Positions 23,966 through 39,999 of a DNA stretch of 64,000 nt are shown here, piece after piece; position 1 is the first letter of the stretch, and each line of letters begins with the position of its first letter. This DNA comes from Ancistrus triradiatus. Its lineage: Eukaryota > Chordata > Actinopteri > Siluriformes > Loricariidae. The stretch spans positions 248,001-312,000 of the forward strand of contig JAJAGP010000560.1 in the NCBI GenBank assembly GCA_025084515.1, read 5' to 3'. The notes beneath the pieces were generated by a model. It had not been told where the DNA came from. It made no database searches and saw nothing but the letters and a program-made list of their open reading frames with translations. The position numbers and the translations under genes were made by a program.

Positions 23966-24282
23966 CAAAAGTTATAAACGGCATTCAGATGTAGAGCTCG
24001 GATAGGTGCTAGGATGGGTTCGACTGGTTTGTAAATTATGTGTCACCTAGAAATTAAATCTAAATAAGTGGCAGGTGAACGTGGTGTAGTTTCCAAACCT
24101 AAAGCAAGACATCAGTTACACTTAAAATCAGACTCATTTTGATGTCATGTAATTTTATGATTCAGAAGAGGAATAGTTCATACATTAACCCTGCACATCA
24201 ACATCTTATGTTCATACAAACTTTGATGTAAATGGGCAAGAACAAAAAATAATCACCACGCATCAAACTTGTATAAAGAGAT

Positions 24283-24288
24283 TTTATT
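24283..24288 (-). promoter_or_regulatory. Polyadenylation signal, probably for OSTC
   Basis: AATAAA on the minus strand (TTTATT on plus) lies about 290 bp past the OSTC stop codon. Placement is plausible but use is inferred. Confidence 0.5.
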
Positions 24289-24577
24289 TTGACATTATAT
24301 AGAAAATACAATCCACTCTGCACATGCCAGACTTTCTTTGTAGTTTCTACAACACAAGTGCATAAGGAGAGAGTCCAAATGTAAACAGATTTTGATCACA
24401 CAGCACAGAGCTCCCACACAAAGCAAGCCTTCCAAACACAGACAGACACACAAACACGCTGATCCGGAGGGAAAAAACTAAATCACCATGTTGGTACTAG
24501 AAGGGATGTTCACGTTCATCCACAGTCATAAGTCGCTGGTTGTGGCATTTGCCATACGCTGTCTTCACTGTGCAGCT

Positions 24578-28820
<4,243 letters not shown>

Positions 28821-29284
28821 ATTTTCTTTTCGTTTCTACACGCCAGACCCTCTTTCAATCCGACCGGTTGTTACAGAGTGCCGTAATGCGACGTGTACAG
28901 GAAATAGCTCATACGCAGCCTTTAGCATACAGAGCCAACCACCACAATAAAGCACCCGGTTCAGGACTTGATTTAAAAATACATAAGAAATCAGACCTGG
29001 ATTATAAATTAAACAATAATTAAAATTAAACAATATAAATTATATTTATGGCACACAATACAAAATGTATCATCAGTACCATAATGTTTTTGCCAGCAAT
29101 GCTAACAGCCAGACACAACTTTGCATGTACAAGAGACCAACCATATAGCATATGTATTTACTAATTTTCAGTCAAGTGCAACGTTATTCCTTCTCAGATG
29201 CTAGGGAGAAGCAGAAATACAAAAGAAGGAGAAAGGGAAAGAGTCACACAGAAGCCTGAACAACTAAATATTAAAATGTGCAGG

Positions 29285-29556
29285 AAAAAATTAACTGTGA
29301 AATTTCGCAGTAACTGAATTGCTTGACAGTTTTAATATGAGCTTTCACAGTTTGACCATGAAGTTCACAGTTCTACTATGAATGTTTGATGGTAATTTGG
29401 CCACTTCATGGTTCTACCGTGAGATTTCAGAGTACAGCTGTAAACTTGGTTGACTATGAACTGGCCACAAATTATTTCATAGTTCTACTATGAATTTTTT
29501 ATAATAATTTGGCCACTTCATGGTTTCTACTTTGAAATTTCACAGTACATTTTATT
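29285..29556 (-). repeat. Internally repetitive element, copy 2 (inverted)
   Basis: ACTTCATGGTTCTACCGTGA, CTATGAATGTTTGATGGTAA and GAAATTTCACAGTACAT are the reverse of the phrases at 20108-20405. Three sub-units are visible at about 29350, 29410 and 29520. Confidence 0.65.
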
Positions 29557-30489
29557 CTGGTAATTGCAGCAAAACAAGTGCAATAATATATTTACGTCCT
29601 ATCTTTAAACTTCTTTAAAGTTTAGTCTGGTTGGTTTATCTGCTCCTCACTATCACCAAGTAATCCCAGGCACATCCACTGTTGTGATTCTGTGCGTTGT
29701 TCTGAGAACACCAGCAGTATCTTTGGTAAGTACATCACCTTCCCATCAGCATGGCTGAGGTCAATACTGTGCTGTAGAATTAATGTCATTCAAATCAAAT
29801 GTTTTTCACAAGGTATTCCATGGCATACTCGCAGTCAAAAAACAACTCACTAGCTGCAAATGTTTTACATTCCTATACTTGCACCTGAGTCTTCACCATG
29901 CTTCAATGATGGTTGGGTGAAGCACTGGAAGACACTTGGACCATGTCTGCGCAGCGATGTTTCAAGTGTCTTCCAGTGCTTTGCTGGGAAATACACGACA
30001 TTATATCTGTTACATCAAAGGTCTCAAATAATGATCAGTTTTTTTCACAAATGGCTTTTTGGCTGCTTCTGTGTAAAACTCAACAAAAATATCTGAAGCA
30101 GGCATGATGCTTGGGTTTCTTCTCTCCCACACACAGTTAAAAGCTTTAAGTGATCCATGGTCCAGTTCTGATGCTCACATGCCCATTGTTCTCACACCTA
30201 CCATTAGCCAGTATTTACTGATTCAGAAATTTGTGCTACCACAGCTCTTCTTTGGGATCTGGGCAGATGGATTAGCCTTCACTCCAGATGTGGATCAGTG
30301 AGCCTTGGGTACCCATGACTCTCTAGATCAGACTGGAACCACTTCTGCTAGGTACTAACCACTGCATACAGAGAACACCCAAAAAGACCTGATGTTTTGG
30401 AGTCATCTAGCCATCACAATTTCCCACTTACCAAAGTCAAACAGAGCTTTAGACGTTCCCATTTTTTCTGCTTTTAGCTCACAAATAGA
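29557..30489. other. Intergenic DNA upstream of OSTC, no gene recognised
   Basis: A local inverted repeat (AAGCACTGGAAGACACTTGG at 29920 and CAAGTGTCTTCCAGTGCTTT at 29964) is the only structure noted. Antisense Tc1-like phrases appear at 30100-30430 (TTAGCCAGTATTTACTG) but are too degraded to assign. Confidence 0.4.
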
Positions 30490-30990
30490 ACTGACTTTGC
30501 AAACAGTGGTACTTAAAGTCTTGAATTTTCTATATTTATGCATGTGTATAACCTAAAACATTATCAGATAGTCCTAAAAACAGAGAACCCAATAAACAAA
30601 TGAGAAAAAATATTATACTTGGTTATTTATTTATTGGGGAAAACGATAAAATATTATATAGTACTGTGTCTTAGGCCACCATTCAATTCAAAACCCCAAA
30701 ATTTCCAACTTAGATTCGTCACTCCATAATACTTTTTTCCACTACTGTTCCTTCCAATATTTGTGAGCTTTAGCATATCTGAACCCTTTCACCCTGTTGC
30801 CCTTCTGAAAAAGTAGTTTCCTGGCTGCTAAAGACCACTCCTGATTAAGCTTCTTCAGACTGTAGAAAGGTCAACTTGGCATCCAGGTGAAGCTGCCAGA
30901 TGCTAATATGTAAGGGGAGGTCACACTATTTGCCGCTGTAGCCTATAGAAGCTGGGCTACAGCTTTTTATCAGGTTTTTAATACTGCATG
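30490..30990 (-). mobile_element. Tc1-like remnants of two families
   Basis: At 30525-30640 a 'tatttatgcatgtgtataacctaaaacatta' type stretch resembles the terminal repeat of the family at 58571. From 30660 (TAGTACTGTGTCTTAGGCCA) onward, with GTAAGGGGAGGTCACACTAT, it matches the family at 36040 and 47311. Both are truncated. Confidence 0.55.
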
Positions 30991-32543
30991 TACTGGTCCT
31001 TCTCAAAAAATTAGCATATTGTGATAAAGTTAATTCTTTTCCGTAATGTAATGATAAAAATTAAACTTTCATATATTTTAGATTCATTGCACACCAACTG
31101 AAATATTTCAAGTCTTTTATTGTTTTAATACTGATGATTTTGGCATACAGCTCATGAAAACCCAAATTTCTCACAAAATTAGCATATCATGAAAAGGTTC
31201 TCTAAACGAGCTATTAACCTAATCATCTGAATCAACGAATTAACTCTAAACACCTGCAAAAGATTCCTGAGGCTTTTGAAAACTCCCAGCCTGGTTCATT
31301 ACTCAAAACCGCAATCATGGGTAAGACTGCCGCAACCTGAATGCTGTCCAGAGGCCATCATGACACCCTTCAAGCAAAAGAGGGTAGGACACAGAAAGAA
31401 AATTTTTTTTTTTTTCTGAACGATAGGCTGTTCAAGAGTGCTTGTATCAAGGACCTCAGTGGGAAGTCTGGGGAAGGAAAAAGTGTGGCCAGAAGAAGAA
31501 AACAGCTTGCACAACGAGAAGAGGTGACCGGACCCTGAGGAGGAATTGTGGAGAAGGGCCGATTACAGACCACAAGCCAGGCATGGGCAGGGAGGAAAAG
31601 GAAATGGCTGGTGCCGCATTATCCAGGTAAGCCACTTTTGAACCAGAAACGCGCAGAAGCGCCTGGAACCTGGGCTACAGAGAAGCAGCAATGGATTGTT
31701 GACTCAGTGGCTTTCCAACCCAAGTACGTTTTTCAGATGAAAGCAAATTTTGCATGTCATTCAGAAATTCAAGTGCCAGCGTCTGGAGGAAGACGGGGAG
31801 AAGGAATGCCAAAATGTCTGAAGTCCAGTGTCAAGTACCACAGTCAGTGATGGTTGGGGTGCCATTGTCAGCTGCTGGTGTTGGTCCACTTGTTTAATCA
31901 AGGGCAGGGTCAATGAGCTAAGCTATTCAGGAGCGATTTTGGCAGGCCACTTCATGATTCCATTTGCTGAAGAGCCTTTTATGAGAGAGGTTCATTTTTC
32001 AGCACGACATGCACCTGCGGTTTACTGACCATGGTATTTAATGTGCTACAATTGGCATGCCAAACTCTCCTGACCTGAACCCGATAGAGAATCTGTGGGA
32101 TATTGTGAAGAGAAAGTTGAGAGACGCAAGACCCAACACTCTGGATGAGCTTAAGGCCGCTATCGAAGCATCCTGGGCCTCCATAACACCTCAGCAGTGC
32201 CACAGGCTGATTGCCTCCATGCCACGCCGCATTGAAGCAGTCATTTCTGCTAAAGGATTCCCGATCAAGTATTGAGTGCATAAATGAACATCATAATCTG
32301 AAGGTTGACTTTTTTTTTGTATTAAAAACACTTTTCTTTTATTGGTCAGATGAAATATGCTAATTTTGTGAGGTTTTCATGAGCTGTATGCCAAAATCAT
32401 CAGTATTAAAACAATAAAAGACTTGAAATATTTCAGTTGGTGTGCAATGAATCTAAAATATATGAAGGTTTAATTTTTATCATTACATTACGGAAAAGAA
32501 TTAACTTTATCACAATATGCTAATTTTTTGAGAACGACCAGTA
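30991..32543 (+). mobile_element. Tc1-like transposon with TIRs over 200 bp, transposase broken
   Basis: The left arm (30991-31205) and right arm (32335-32543) are inverted copies: TACTGGTCCTTCTCAAAAAA against, reversed, TACTGGTCGTTCTCAAAAAA, with TTAGCATAT motifs at both the outer and inner ends of each arm. On plus, 32057-32275 codes an intact C-terminal DDE part (NSPDLNPIENLWDIVKRK, ending AKGFPIKY). Earlier parts (31321-31990) are frameshifted. Intergenic between RPL34 and OSTC. Confidence 0.93.
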
Positions 32544-32639
32544 TATTTCCTGTATTTTCTAATAAAGATACTAAGAAATAATTATATATGGTCATTATAC
32601 CATTGTTAAAACTATTACATATCTAATAAGTAGTTAAGT

Positions 32640-33570
32640 AGGCAGATGTAGTTAAGTTGAATCTATTTAAAAAGCAGGGATCTAGCAGTCTTCACTTTTC
32701 ACAACACATTTGTAAACGTTTATCAGGATACGAACAAAATAGCTTTCTGAGGACCTCAGATAACAAAAGAGCTGCAAGTTGGAAAAGGTTGCAAAATTAT
32801 CACTAATGAGATTGGACCCCACTAATCCACAGTCAGATTCCATGCAAACCGAGGAATTTCAAGACAAAGAAATACTCTGTCTTGAAATTAGCACTCTTAA
32901 GAGCAAGCCATGTAATAGTCTGCAAGGTCATAAAAGAACCCAGGGTAAATTCTAAGCAACTAAAGTCTTCTTTCACCTTGGTTAATGTTCATGAATCTAC
33001 CATCAGGAGAACAATAAACAAATATTGCATGTATGGTAGGGTTTACACAGAGAAAGCCATTGCCTTCCAACATGAACAATGCTCTCCATTACATGGCATA
33101 TGGACAAGAAGGCTACTGGAAAAAAACATTACATGGATGGACAAGACAAAACACAAAAACAAAATTTCAGCATAGGAACCTTGTCCCCTCATTGAAACAT
33201 GGTGGCGGTAGTATCATAGTTTGAATCTACTTTGCTTGCTGGACTGTTTGCCATTCTTCATAGAACACTGAATTATACCAGCAAATGGTGGTGGTGGGGG
33301 AGAAAACGTCATGTCAGCTGTTGAACTGAATCTCAATAGAGCATGGGTCATGCAGCAAGACAACGATCACAAGCACACAAGTCGTTCTACCAATTAATAC
33401 TTAAAGCTGAAATCAATATTCTGAAATGGCCATGTCCTACCTTAAGCCAAAATAAATGTCGTGGAAGTAGTTCACGTGAGGAAACTTGCCAACATCCCAG
33501 AGTACTAATACTGAATGCAAAGGTTTACATATTCCTTTAACTGGGTTCTCTACTTTCAGAACTTGTGAAA
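32640..33570 (+). mobile_element. Tc1-like transposon remnant
   Basis: HTH-region phrases (TTTCTGAGGACCTCAGATAA, GAGATTGGACCCCACTAATC) are followed by a DDE-region phrase (AACATGGTGGCGGTAGTATC, GCAGCAAGACAACGATCACA). Many stops. It shares sequence with 22000-22372 and 760-1355. No clean terminal repeats. Confidence 0.7.
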
Positions 33571-33574
33571 ATCT

Positions 33575-33625
33575 ACATTTACAGCATTTAGCAAACACCC
33601 TTATCCAGAACTACTTACAGAAGTG
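33575..33625 (-). repeat. Isolated SINE tail
   Basis: ACATTTACAGCATTTAGCAA then ACACCCTTATCCAGAACTAC is the reverse of the SINE 3' tail without the tRNA-like body, consistent with 5' truncation on insertion. Confidence 0.7.
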
Positions 33626-33733
33626 CTTTCTATTCTTCGTAGACATATTATTAGTATAAATACTCAATAGCCACAATCCAACTAAAATCCCATTAGGATG
33701 TGATGTAGGCAACTCCATGAGTAATTAAACAAA

Positions 33734-33812
33734 TACACTGCTCAAAAAAATAAAGAAAACACGGAGTTATATTGTGTTGTTTAAGTGTTCTCTTTATTTT
33801 TTTGAGCAGTAT
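33734..33812. mobile_element. 79-bp MITE from the 13368 Tc1 family
   Basis: TACACTGCTCAAAAAAATAA at the left and TTATTTTTTTGAGCAGTATA at the right, with only about 40 bp between. The right 50 bp (GTTATATTGTGTTGTTTAAG on) match 14650-14707, and the left 25 bp match 13368-13393, so nearly the whole transposon was deleted. Confidence 0.88.
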
Positions 33813-34308
33813 ATTTTATTAAATATGTAAAAGGCAGCTTCAGTCTTCACTCAAGTTTTGATGCTCGTCTTCCTTTACTCTTGAGTGGAGGATCCAGTCA
33901 GCCCAAACTTTTGTTTTGAAGGGTACAAGGTACAGAAGTAAAAGCTGAAGTTTTAAGTCATATTTATGAAAACACACATAGTAAGAGAGCTCAAACATTC
34001 AAGCAGCACCATAACTCGATCTCAGGAAGACAACCTGTGACAAACAATTACTGTTATATGAGCCATATCCGAAAACTAATCTTACAGATCATGGTTGACT
34101 TTATGGCTGCATTTGTAGTCAGGGACTGTCTAAAACAGGAGTCACCCAAACAAGGGAATCTCATGTCGCCCATTAAACGCAAGACAATTACAGAATGAGA
34201 CAATTCCCAGTGTCCCCTTCCAATAACCCACCAAAACCAAAACCCACATTTTAACAGACATTTTATTTCAAAATAAATCATACCAAGACAGGTAATGGCT
34301 CCAAATCT

Positions 34309-34314
34309 TTTATT
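34309..34314 (-). promoter_or_regulatory. Polyadenylation signal of RPL34
   Basis: AATAAA on the minus strand lies 18 bp past the RPL34 stop codon. The very short 3'UTR this implies is normal for ribosomal protein mRNAs. Confidence 0.75.
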
Positions 34315-34331
34315 TTAAAGTACAAACACAT

Positions 34332-37300
34332 TTACTTTGATTTCTGACTCTGTGCCTGTGCCTTGAGTACTTTGACTACGATCTTCTGCTCCTCAATAAG
34401 GAAAGCACGCTTGATCCTACAAGAGAGACAACACCAGATTAGCTTTGTTTCATTTGCAACTTCAGCAAATTGACAAAATGTAGTCTACAGTTCAGGTTTT
34501 TTCTAGAGGGGAGAGAGAAAAAGATAGAAGAAAAAAAAAGTTCCACCAAACTAATGTATGCCAGGTGACACCATACATATGCTTTGCATAAGAAAATCTT
34601 ACAAAATTGCAAATGAACTATAATATTGATAATTAAATAGAAAGCTAGAAGACATGCACACTGAAGTTAAAAAGAAAATACTGATGCACCATTACTTTGC
34701 ACCAAATAAACCTACCTGCCTTATTGTCTTATAGGAATAGGCATAGTACCAAGAATGTTATTTTAATACTAAACAGTATTACGCTTATAATAAGAATAGG
34801 TACGTCTTTTCTATCCTCGACTTGTAAAACATTACTCAGGTATCCAAGATAAAGCTTTCATGGTCAGAAAAGTCACAATACATGCACACAAATAAGATCC
34901 GAGATCCAGAAGGATCACTTGACTGACTATAAAGAATGTGTGACTCGACCATCTGACTAATGTAGAGAAGCTGACAGAGGCTCAACACTTTCAAAAAAAA
35001 AATCCAAATGACATTTCTGAAAGACAAACCAACCCACACCCTCACACAAACATTAGCTGCTTACCTGTCACGCACACACTTGGCGCACATGGAACCACCG
35101 TAGGCTCTGCTCACATGCTTCTTGGTCTTTGAGAGCCTCATCAAGACCTGAGGTCTCACAGCACGGATCTGTGTAAAACAATAAAAATTAAGGTGGAACA
35201 TGGAACAACCCACAAGTATAATCTAATCTAACCATGCATTCAATAGGGCAACATGACCACTATCCACAGATCAAATGTGTATCAGGCAAAGGAGATACTC
35301 TGTTGCGTGAACTACAATATGGATCGAGAAACCCAACAAGCTTTCACCAAAATGCACTTAATTTAAACAAGTTACAACATTTGGGAAATGCTTTAGGTAA
35401 GCAATAACGAGAATCCAATGAAACTACTATGGGGCAACAATAACGATGCCTGAATGCCCAGGGCTACTAAAGCGTGACGTCAGGACAACCACAGGAAAAT
35501 GGGATGTAGGTGGCGAGTGTTAGAGTCAAAAAGGGTGAAAAGCTAATGATATCTATTGAAAAAGGATGTCAGAAAGGTGCGAATGGAAAGCAAACAAGTC
35601 CGCAGCTTCATTCCCTCATGGAAATCTGCTTTCATGGGTCAATTTGAACAACTCTGTACCCGAGATGTTCTTCAAAGTTTGCAGAGAATGTCCTAACAAG
35701 GACATTTCTTTTTTTTGTCAGAACCACTTTTAGAAAAGTGTCACGACAAACGTCAGACCCCCATGTATAGCAAAGAAAAAGCCGCTACCGCCTCTGGACC
35801 ACATGCATACGGCAATTTCAAATCGACAAGGTTAGTCAGAACACCGCATCACACTTGAGAGAGAGAGAACTTTCACCAACTCTCCACATGATAGACCATC
35901 AGATAAAAAATGGACTGGACCAGAGTCTCGCAGAAGGTAAAATAGTATCAACTAACTTATTCATGCAAATGATAAGATTACAATACAGCAACTTGGTGTC
36001 AACTTATAGTGAATGTATTGATAATAAAATAGAACTACAACTTGGTGGTCTTGGGCAAAAGTCTTAGGCCACCATTAGATTTGTTGCTTCAACATAAGTT
36101 GGTATAATGACCATATATAAAACTTGACAACTGGACCCAAAATTTTGAAGCTTGAATGCATCACTCCATAATACTCTTCAACTGATCTACATTCCAATCT
36201 TCGTGAACTTTAGCATATCTTATTTTCACCCTCTTCTCCTACCAAACTAAGTGGCTTCTTACCTGCCACCCTTCCAAAATGACCACTCCTGATCAAACTT
36301 CTTAGCAGACTGTAGAAGGGTCAACTTAGCATCCCAACGAAGCTGCCACATTCTGCTACTGTTCGAGTGTAAGGGGAGGTCACACTAAACACTTGAACTG
36401 AAGCCTACAGAAGCTGTTTTTCTGATTTCGTTTTATTCAGTTTAACACAGCATACGAATGTCCTGTACTGTCTGGTTGTATTCTGAAATAATTATATGGC
36501 CATTACACCATTGCTAAAACAATGGTATAATCTAATGGTGACCTAAAACTTATGCACAGTACTGTACATCACTCAGAGCAGTCCTAAAATTCCAACCAAA
36601 TCACAAGCGGTAAAAGATAAGAAGCAAAATTGAGCAAGTCACAAAACAAAAGACCTTTACTCAGACCTGTAATGCTACTCAACGCAATAAGACACCAATA
36701 CCAGCACCTTGCATGAGGTGTAGTAACAAGATTACTTACACCACGCAGTCTACCAGGGCAGATTCCACATGCTGACTTGGGGGCCTTGCCAGTCTTCTTG
36801 GTGTAGAGGTACACGATCCTGTTACCTGGTGTTCGGGATCTGGAAGTGGAACAGAATATTACTACATTCATTGATTTCACCAAAGCAAAAACATGAGGCT
36901 TAGATCAAAGCTGTACAGCCACAGTCACGGATCTAGGAGCTGAAGCTTTGGATTATCACATCTGCCAGATTAAAACGTACATCTACAGTAAAAGGTGCAC
37001 TTTATAATACTACTGAATGCACCCCACATGTCCACCAGTACATTTCTCTATTCCATATTCCAACTTGAACGATGACTCAATCTATCCTCCCACCATCATT
37101 AACACAGATAGTACTGACATGCTACAGTGTGGCATTAACCAAAATTTAATTTGTTATATGAATTTAATTAAAAAAAATACCACTAGTCACTCAAATGGAA
37201 ACACTAAGCCTGGTTCACAAGAGAGCTATCTGTATGTCTTGCGATGCATTTACACGCATTTTTTTTGTGGATTGCTTAGCCCTAACCACATACAACCCTA

Positions 37301-39479
37301 ATACACAAGATGTGTGAAAGAACAGTGTAAACAGGGTCTTTGAAAATCATTCATCAACAGATTTAAGTGTGGTAAAGTGATTAATAATTATTGGTTCACA
37401 AGGCAGACTTTTATTGTTCAGACATGCAATGACTGATCAATATCTGTTTGCTTTAACGGCTGAGGTCTTAAATTATAAAATGAAACTGGAAAATCTGTCT
37501 TAACAGCAGAGGTTGCAGCTGTAAACCCCTGGTCACCTCAACATCCAGCCAATGCTGCAGATCCACGAGCAGAGGCGGGAGTTAAGGCCTTTTCACACCG
37601 AGTCCATTTTTAATGAAAAAAATACATCAACTTTTGAAAAAGAACACGTACATTAACGCCGTCCTTCACACCGAGTCCGAACGCTGACTGCAACGCTGAA
37701 TGACAATTATAATTGGAGACTGCTCCAATTTCTGCGTTGTTTGGATGCGTTAAAAATCAGCCTGACCAATCAGAGCTCCGTTGTCATGGATGCAGCCCAA
37801 ACAAACGAGTGTCAAAATGGTGACAGAACAGCTCATCCTGCTGAGCACAAGCAACATGCTGACTATAAAAATATGGATATTAAAGAAAATATCTGGCAGA
37901 ATATAGCTGAAAGGCTGGGGAATAATGAGAGGGTACCTCACAGTCACTATCGAATCGTTATTGTTTTTATTAAAGTGCATTCTAGTCTGTTCATGAGCAC
38001 AATGTTCTTGAATGAGTCGGTGGAACTTTGTGTAGTTGTCTGTTCTGTATAATGGGGTGAACCCAATATGAGCGTCATTAAGTTGCAGTACTTAAAAGAA
38101 CAACAACAACAACAAAAAAAGACCATCATTGCTACTGCTGTTGCTCAAGGAATCCATTTCTTCCTCTTCAGTTGCTTTCCTGTGTTTCCAGAGTTTAGAC
38201 AAAAAACGCATTGGACTTGGTGTGAAGTTTTTTTTTTTTTTTTTAAACATCCGTTAGACTTGGACTCTGTGTGAAAAGGCCCTTACAGTTTAAGGACTGA
38301 AGTCAGTCTTTCATTCAAAAGTTCAGTACCTTACCGGTCATGTCTGCAAGGACTGTGGTAGCCTAGCGGTTAAGGTACTGGACTGTGGACCAAAAGATCC
38401 AGGGTTCAAATCCCACCTCTGCCAAGCTGCCACTGTTGGGTCCTTGAGCCTTAACCCACAATTGCTTGCATTCGAAGACTGTATCAATTCTAAGTCGCTC
38501 TAGATAAGGCTGTCTGCTAAACAACAAATGCAAATGTGCTCGCTTGCTCAGTTCCCGTTTGGACTAGAGACTGTACTAACTCGGCTACTTATTTGTAACG
38601 AGCTGTAAATAGCCCTATTCTACATAGTACTCCCTTGTTTGCCCCCCACCACCCTTACATTCTCTCTAACCTGTAACTACATAAACTGGTTCATATTCAC
38701 TCAGAGTCTCTGTTCCATCTGGCTGATTGTGTTGTATGTAATACTGTTTATCAAAGCATTTTTGACTTCCATCAAACAAAAACATTGGGTCCTCTTATGT
38801 GTTACAGCTTTCCCTAAACAGGGTCAGAACAACACATTGTTTTCCATACATTTACAGCATTTAGCAGACGCCCTTATCCAGAGCGACTTACAATGGATAC
38901 AGTCTTACAATCCAAGCAACTGTGGGTTAAGGGTCTTGCTCAAAGACCCAACAGTGGAAGCTTGGCAGAGATGGGATTTGAACCCTGGACCTTCTGGTCC
39001 ATAGTCCAGTACCTTAACCATTAGGCCACCACAGTCCCCGTAATTACTGTGAATTTCCATAAACTAAAAATGCAGTGGCATTAGGGATGCTGTGTCAATG
39101 GTAGCGTTCCACGCGTTTTCAGCGGCTTCTCTGACACATTTCGGTATCGTTTTCTTGTGAAAATACCCTATATAATTACATTACAACAGCATAAAGAGAA
39201 TGGGACTATGGTTATGACTGGTAATGCAGATATTACACAGCACATACCTGTATTATAAACTGGTACTGATACACTATGCATTCAGAACAACTGGTTAACT
39301 CTCAAAAGTGGCATCTCAGAGTTATTCATCCATCAAGAACTTTGTTCATGAACAGCAAACCGAATCATCAGGTAGCAGCAATGTTTATAAAGAAGATGAA
39401 CTTGTAATACTTACAGTCTGGTCTTGTTGGATGTGGTGTTGTAGGACAGCCTACGGCGGTAAGTCAGACGCTGAACCAT
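34332..39479 (-). CDS. rpl34: 60S ribosomal protein L34 (eL34), complete
   Basis: This is a structural protein of the large ribosomal subunit. Four coding exons on the minus strand are 39479-39415, 36839-36740, 35168-35065 and 34416-34332. They total 354 nt, that is 117 residues plus stop, the usual vertebrate length. The protein begins MVQRLTYRRRLSYNT and ends AQAQSQKSK. It carries the zinc-ribbon-like cysteines of the family in CGICPGRLRG and SMCAKCVRDR. Every splice is GT-AG and the split codons (CT|A, AG|G) restore the expected residues. No frame break is seen, and the gene has introns, so it is the true gene and not a processed copy. Intron 1 is the longest and hosts two SINEs and a second repeat. 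Intron 2 hosts a Tc1 remnant. I found no convincing C/D-box snoRNA in the introns. It is divergent from TRMT44. Confidence 0.98.
36040..36570 (-). mobile_element. Tc1-like transposon remnant (GTCTTAGGCCACC ends)
   Basis: The left end GGGCAAAAGTCTTAGGCCAC and the right end GTGACCTAAAACTTATGCAC...AGTACTGTA are inverted. The interior is the antisense of a degraded transposase (GAATGCATCACTCCATAATA). About 530 bp, in RPL34 intron 2. Confidence 0.7.
37000..38347. other. rpl34: RPL34 intron 1, nothing certain
   Basis: Two blocks (37585-37610 and 38265-38283) share 'ttttcacac.gagtccatttt' and its reverse 'gtgtgaaaaggcc', suggesting the ends of an inverted-repeat element of about 700 bp from 37588 to 38282. 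The ORFs of 103 and 68 codons within it have no known domain. Confidence 0.4.
38350..38540 (+). repeat. tRNA-derived SINE, copy 4
   Basis: GGACTGTGGTAGCCTAGCGG, CAGGGTTCAAATCCCACCTC, CTGCCAAGCTGCCACTGTTG and the tail TCGCTCTAGATAAGGCTGTC. In RPL34 intron 1. Confidence 0.9.
38640..39175 (-). repeat. Unclassified repeat split by a SINE
   Basis: Bases 38660-38847 (TCTCTCTAACCTGTAACTAC, TTGTATGTAATACTGTTTAT) and 39041-39175 (TAATTACTGTGAATTTCCAT, GTGGCATTAGGGATGCTGTG) match, in reverse order and strand, 58565-58190. The SINE at 38848-39040 sits between the halves. Confidence 0.7.
38848..39040 (-). repeat. tRNA-derived SINE, copy 5
   Basis: Reverse orientation: ACATTTACAGCATTTAGCAG, TCCAGAGCGACTTACAATGG, then the reverse of the B box (GGGATTTGAACCCTGGACCT) and TTAGGCCACCACAGTCCCCG at the 5' end. 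Well preserved. Confidence 0.9.
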
Positions 39480-39971
39480 CTTGACCTGACAATCAAATAC
39501 AGCAATGTTTTATTACAAACACCAGTTAAAAACAATAAAGACTGCACCCAAGTGTCTTTACAGCAAGAAACCCATCCAGCACATGAGTACCTATGAGCTG
39601 GCTAACGCGGCTGGAAACATTTGAATCTCACAAGTCAACTGTCCCTCACGTTAGTTAATACTGAAATAATGAAAACATAATTGTACGAGCTGAAGACACA
39701 TATGTATCAAAGTCTCTTAATATGGGTGATATGGTTATAATATGACGAGGCCCTGCAGTTACACCGGCTTCACTTCACTAGCTCACATTTTCGCCAGCTC
39801 AAATAAAGACATCGTTAAACTCTATAGCCAACCAATATCGTGCATGTTCACTTCTCTAAATAACGTGCAGCAAACGTAAATAAAAATTGCGTGCACACGT
39901 CGCTCCAAAACGGCGGATTACAAACGATTATGTTTCCGTTTTCTGATGAGAAAAGTCCAAGTCCGCCATAC

Positions 39972-39999
39972 CTGATATCACCGAAACGGAAGAGGAAGG
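39972..39999 (-). promoter_or_regulatory. rpl34: Non-coding first exon of RPL34 with 5'TOP-like start
   Basis: Reading the minus strand, a pyrimidine run (CCTTCCTCTTCC) is followed by CGTTTCGGTGATATCAG and a GT donor at 39971. The matching acceptor ends at 39486, so six bases (39485-39480) precede the ATG. Ribosomal protein genes typically start transcription at a C within such a tract and put the ATG just inside exon 2. The exact start site is inferred. Confidence 0.6.

Noticed and set aside
34417..39414. Intronic snoRNA in RPL34
   Set aside because: Ribosomal protein introns often host snoRNAs, and a TTGATGA near 37357 on minus resembles box C, but no box D at suitable spacing was seen. 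An H/ACA RNA cannot be ruled out by eye.
34332..39485. RPL34 as a processed pseudogene
   Set aside because: It has introns with intact splice sites, a full open frame of the right length and a close poly(A) signal.
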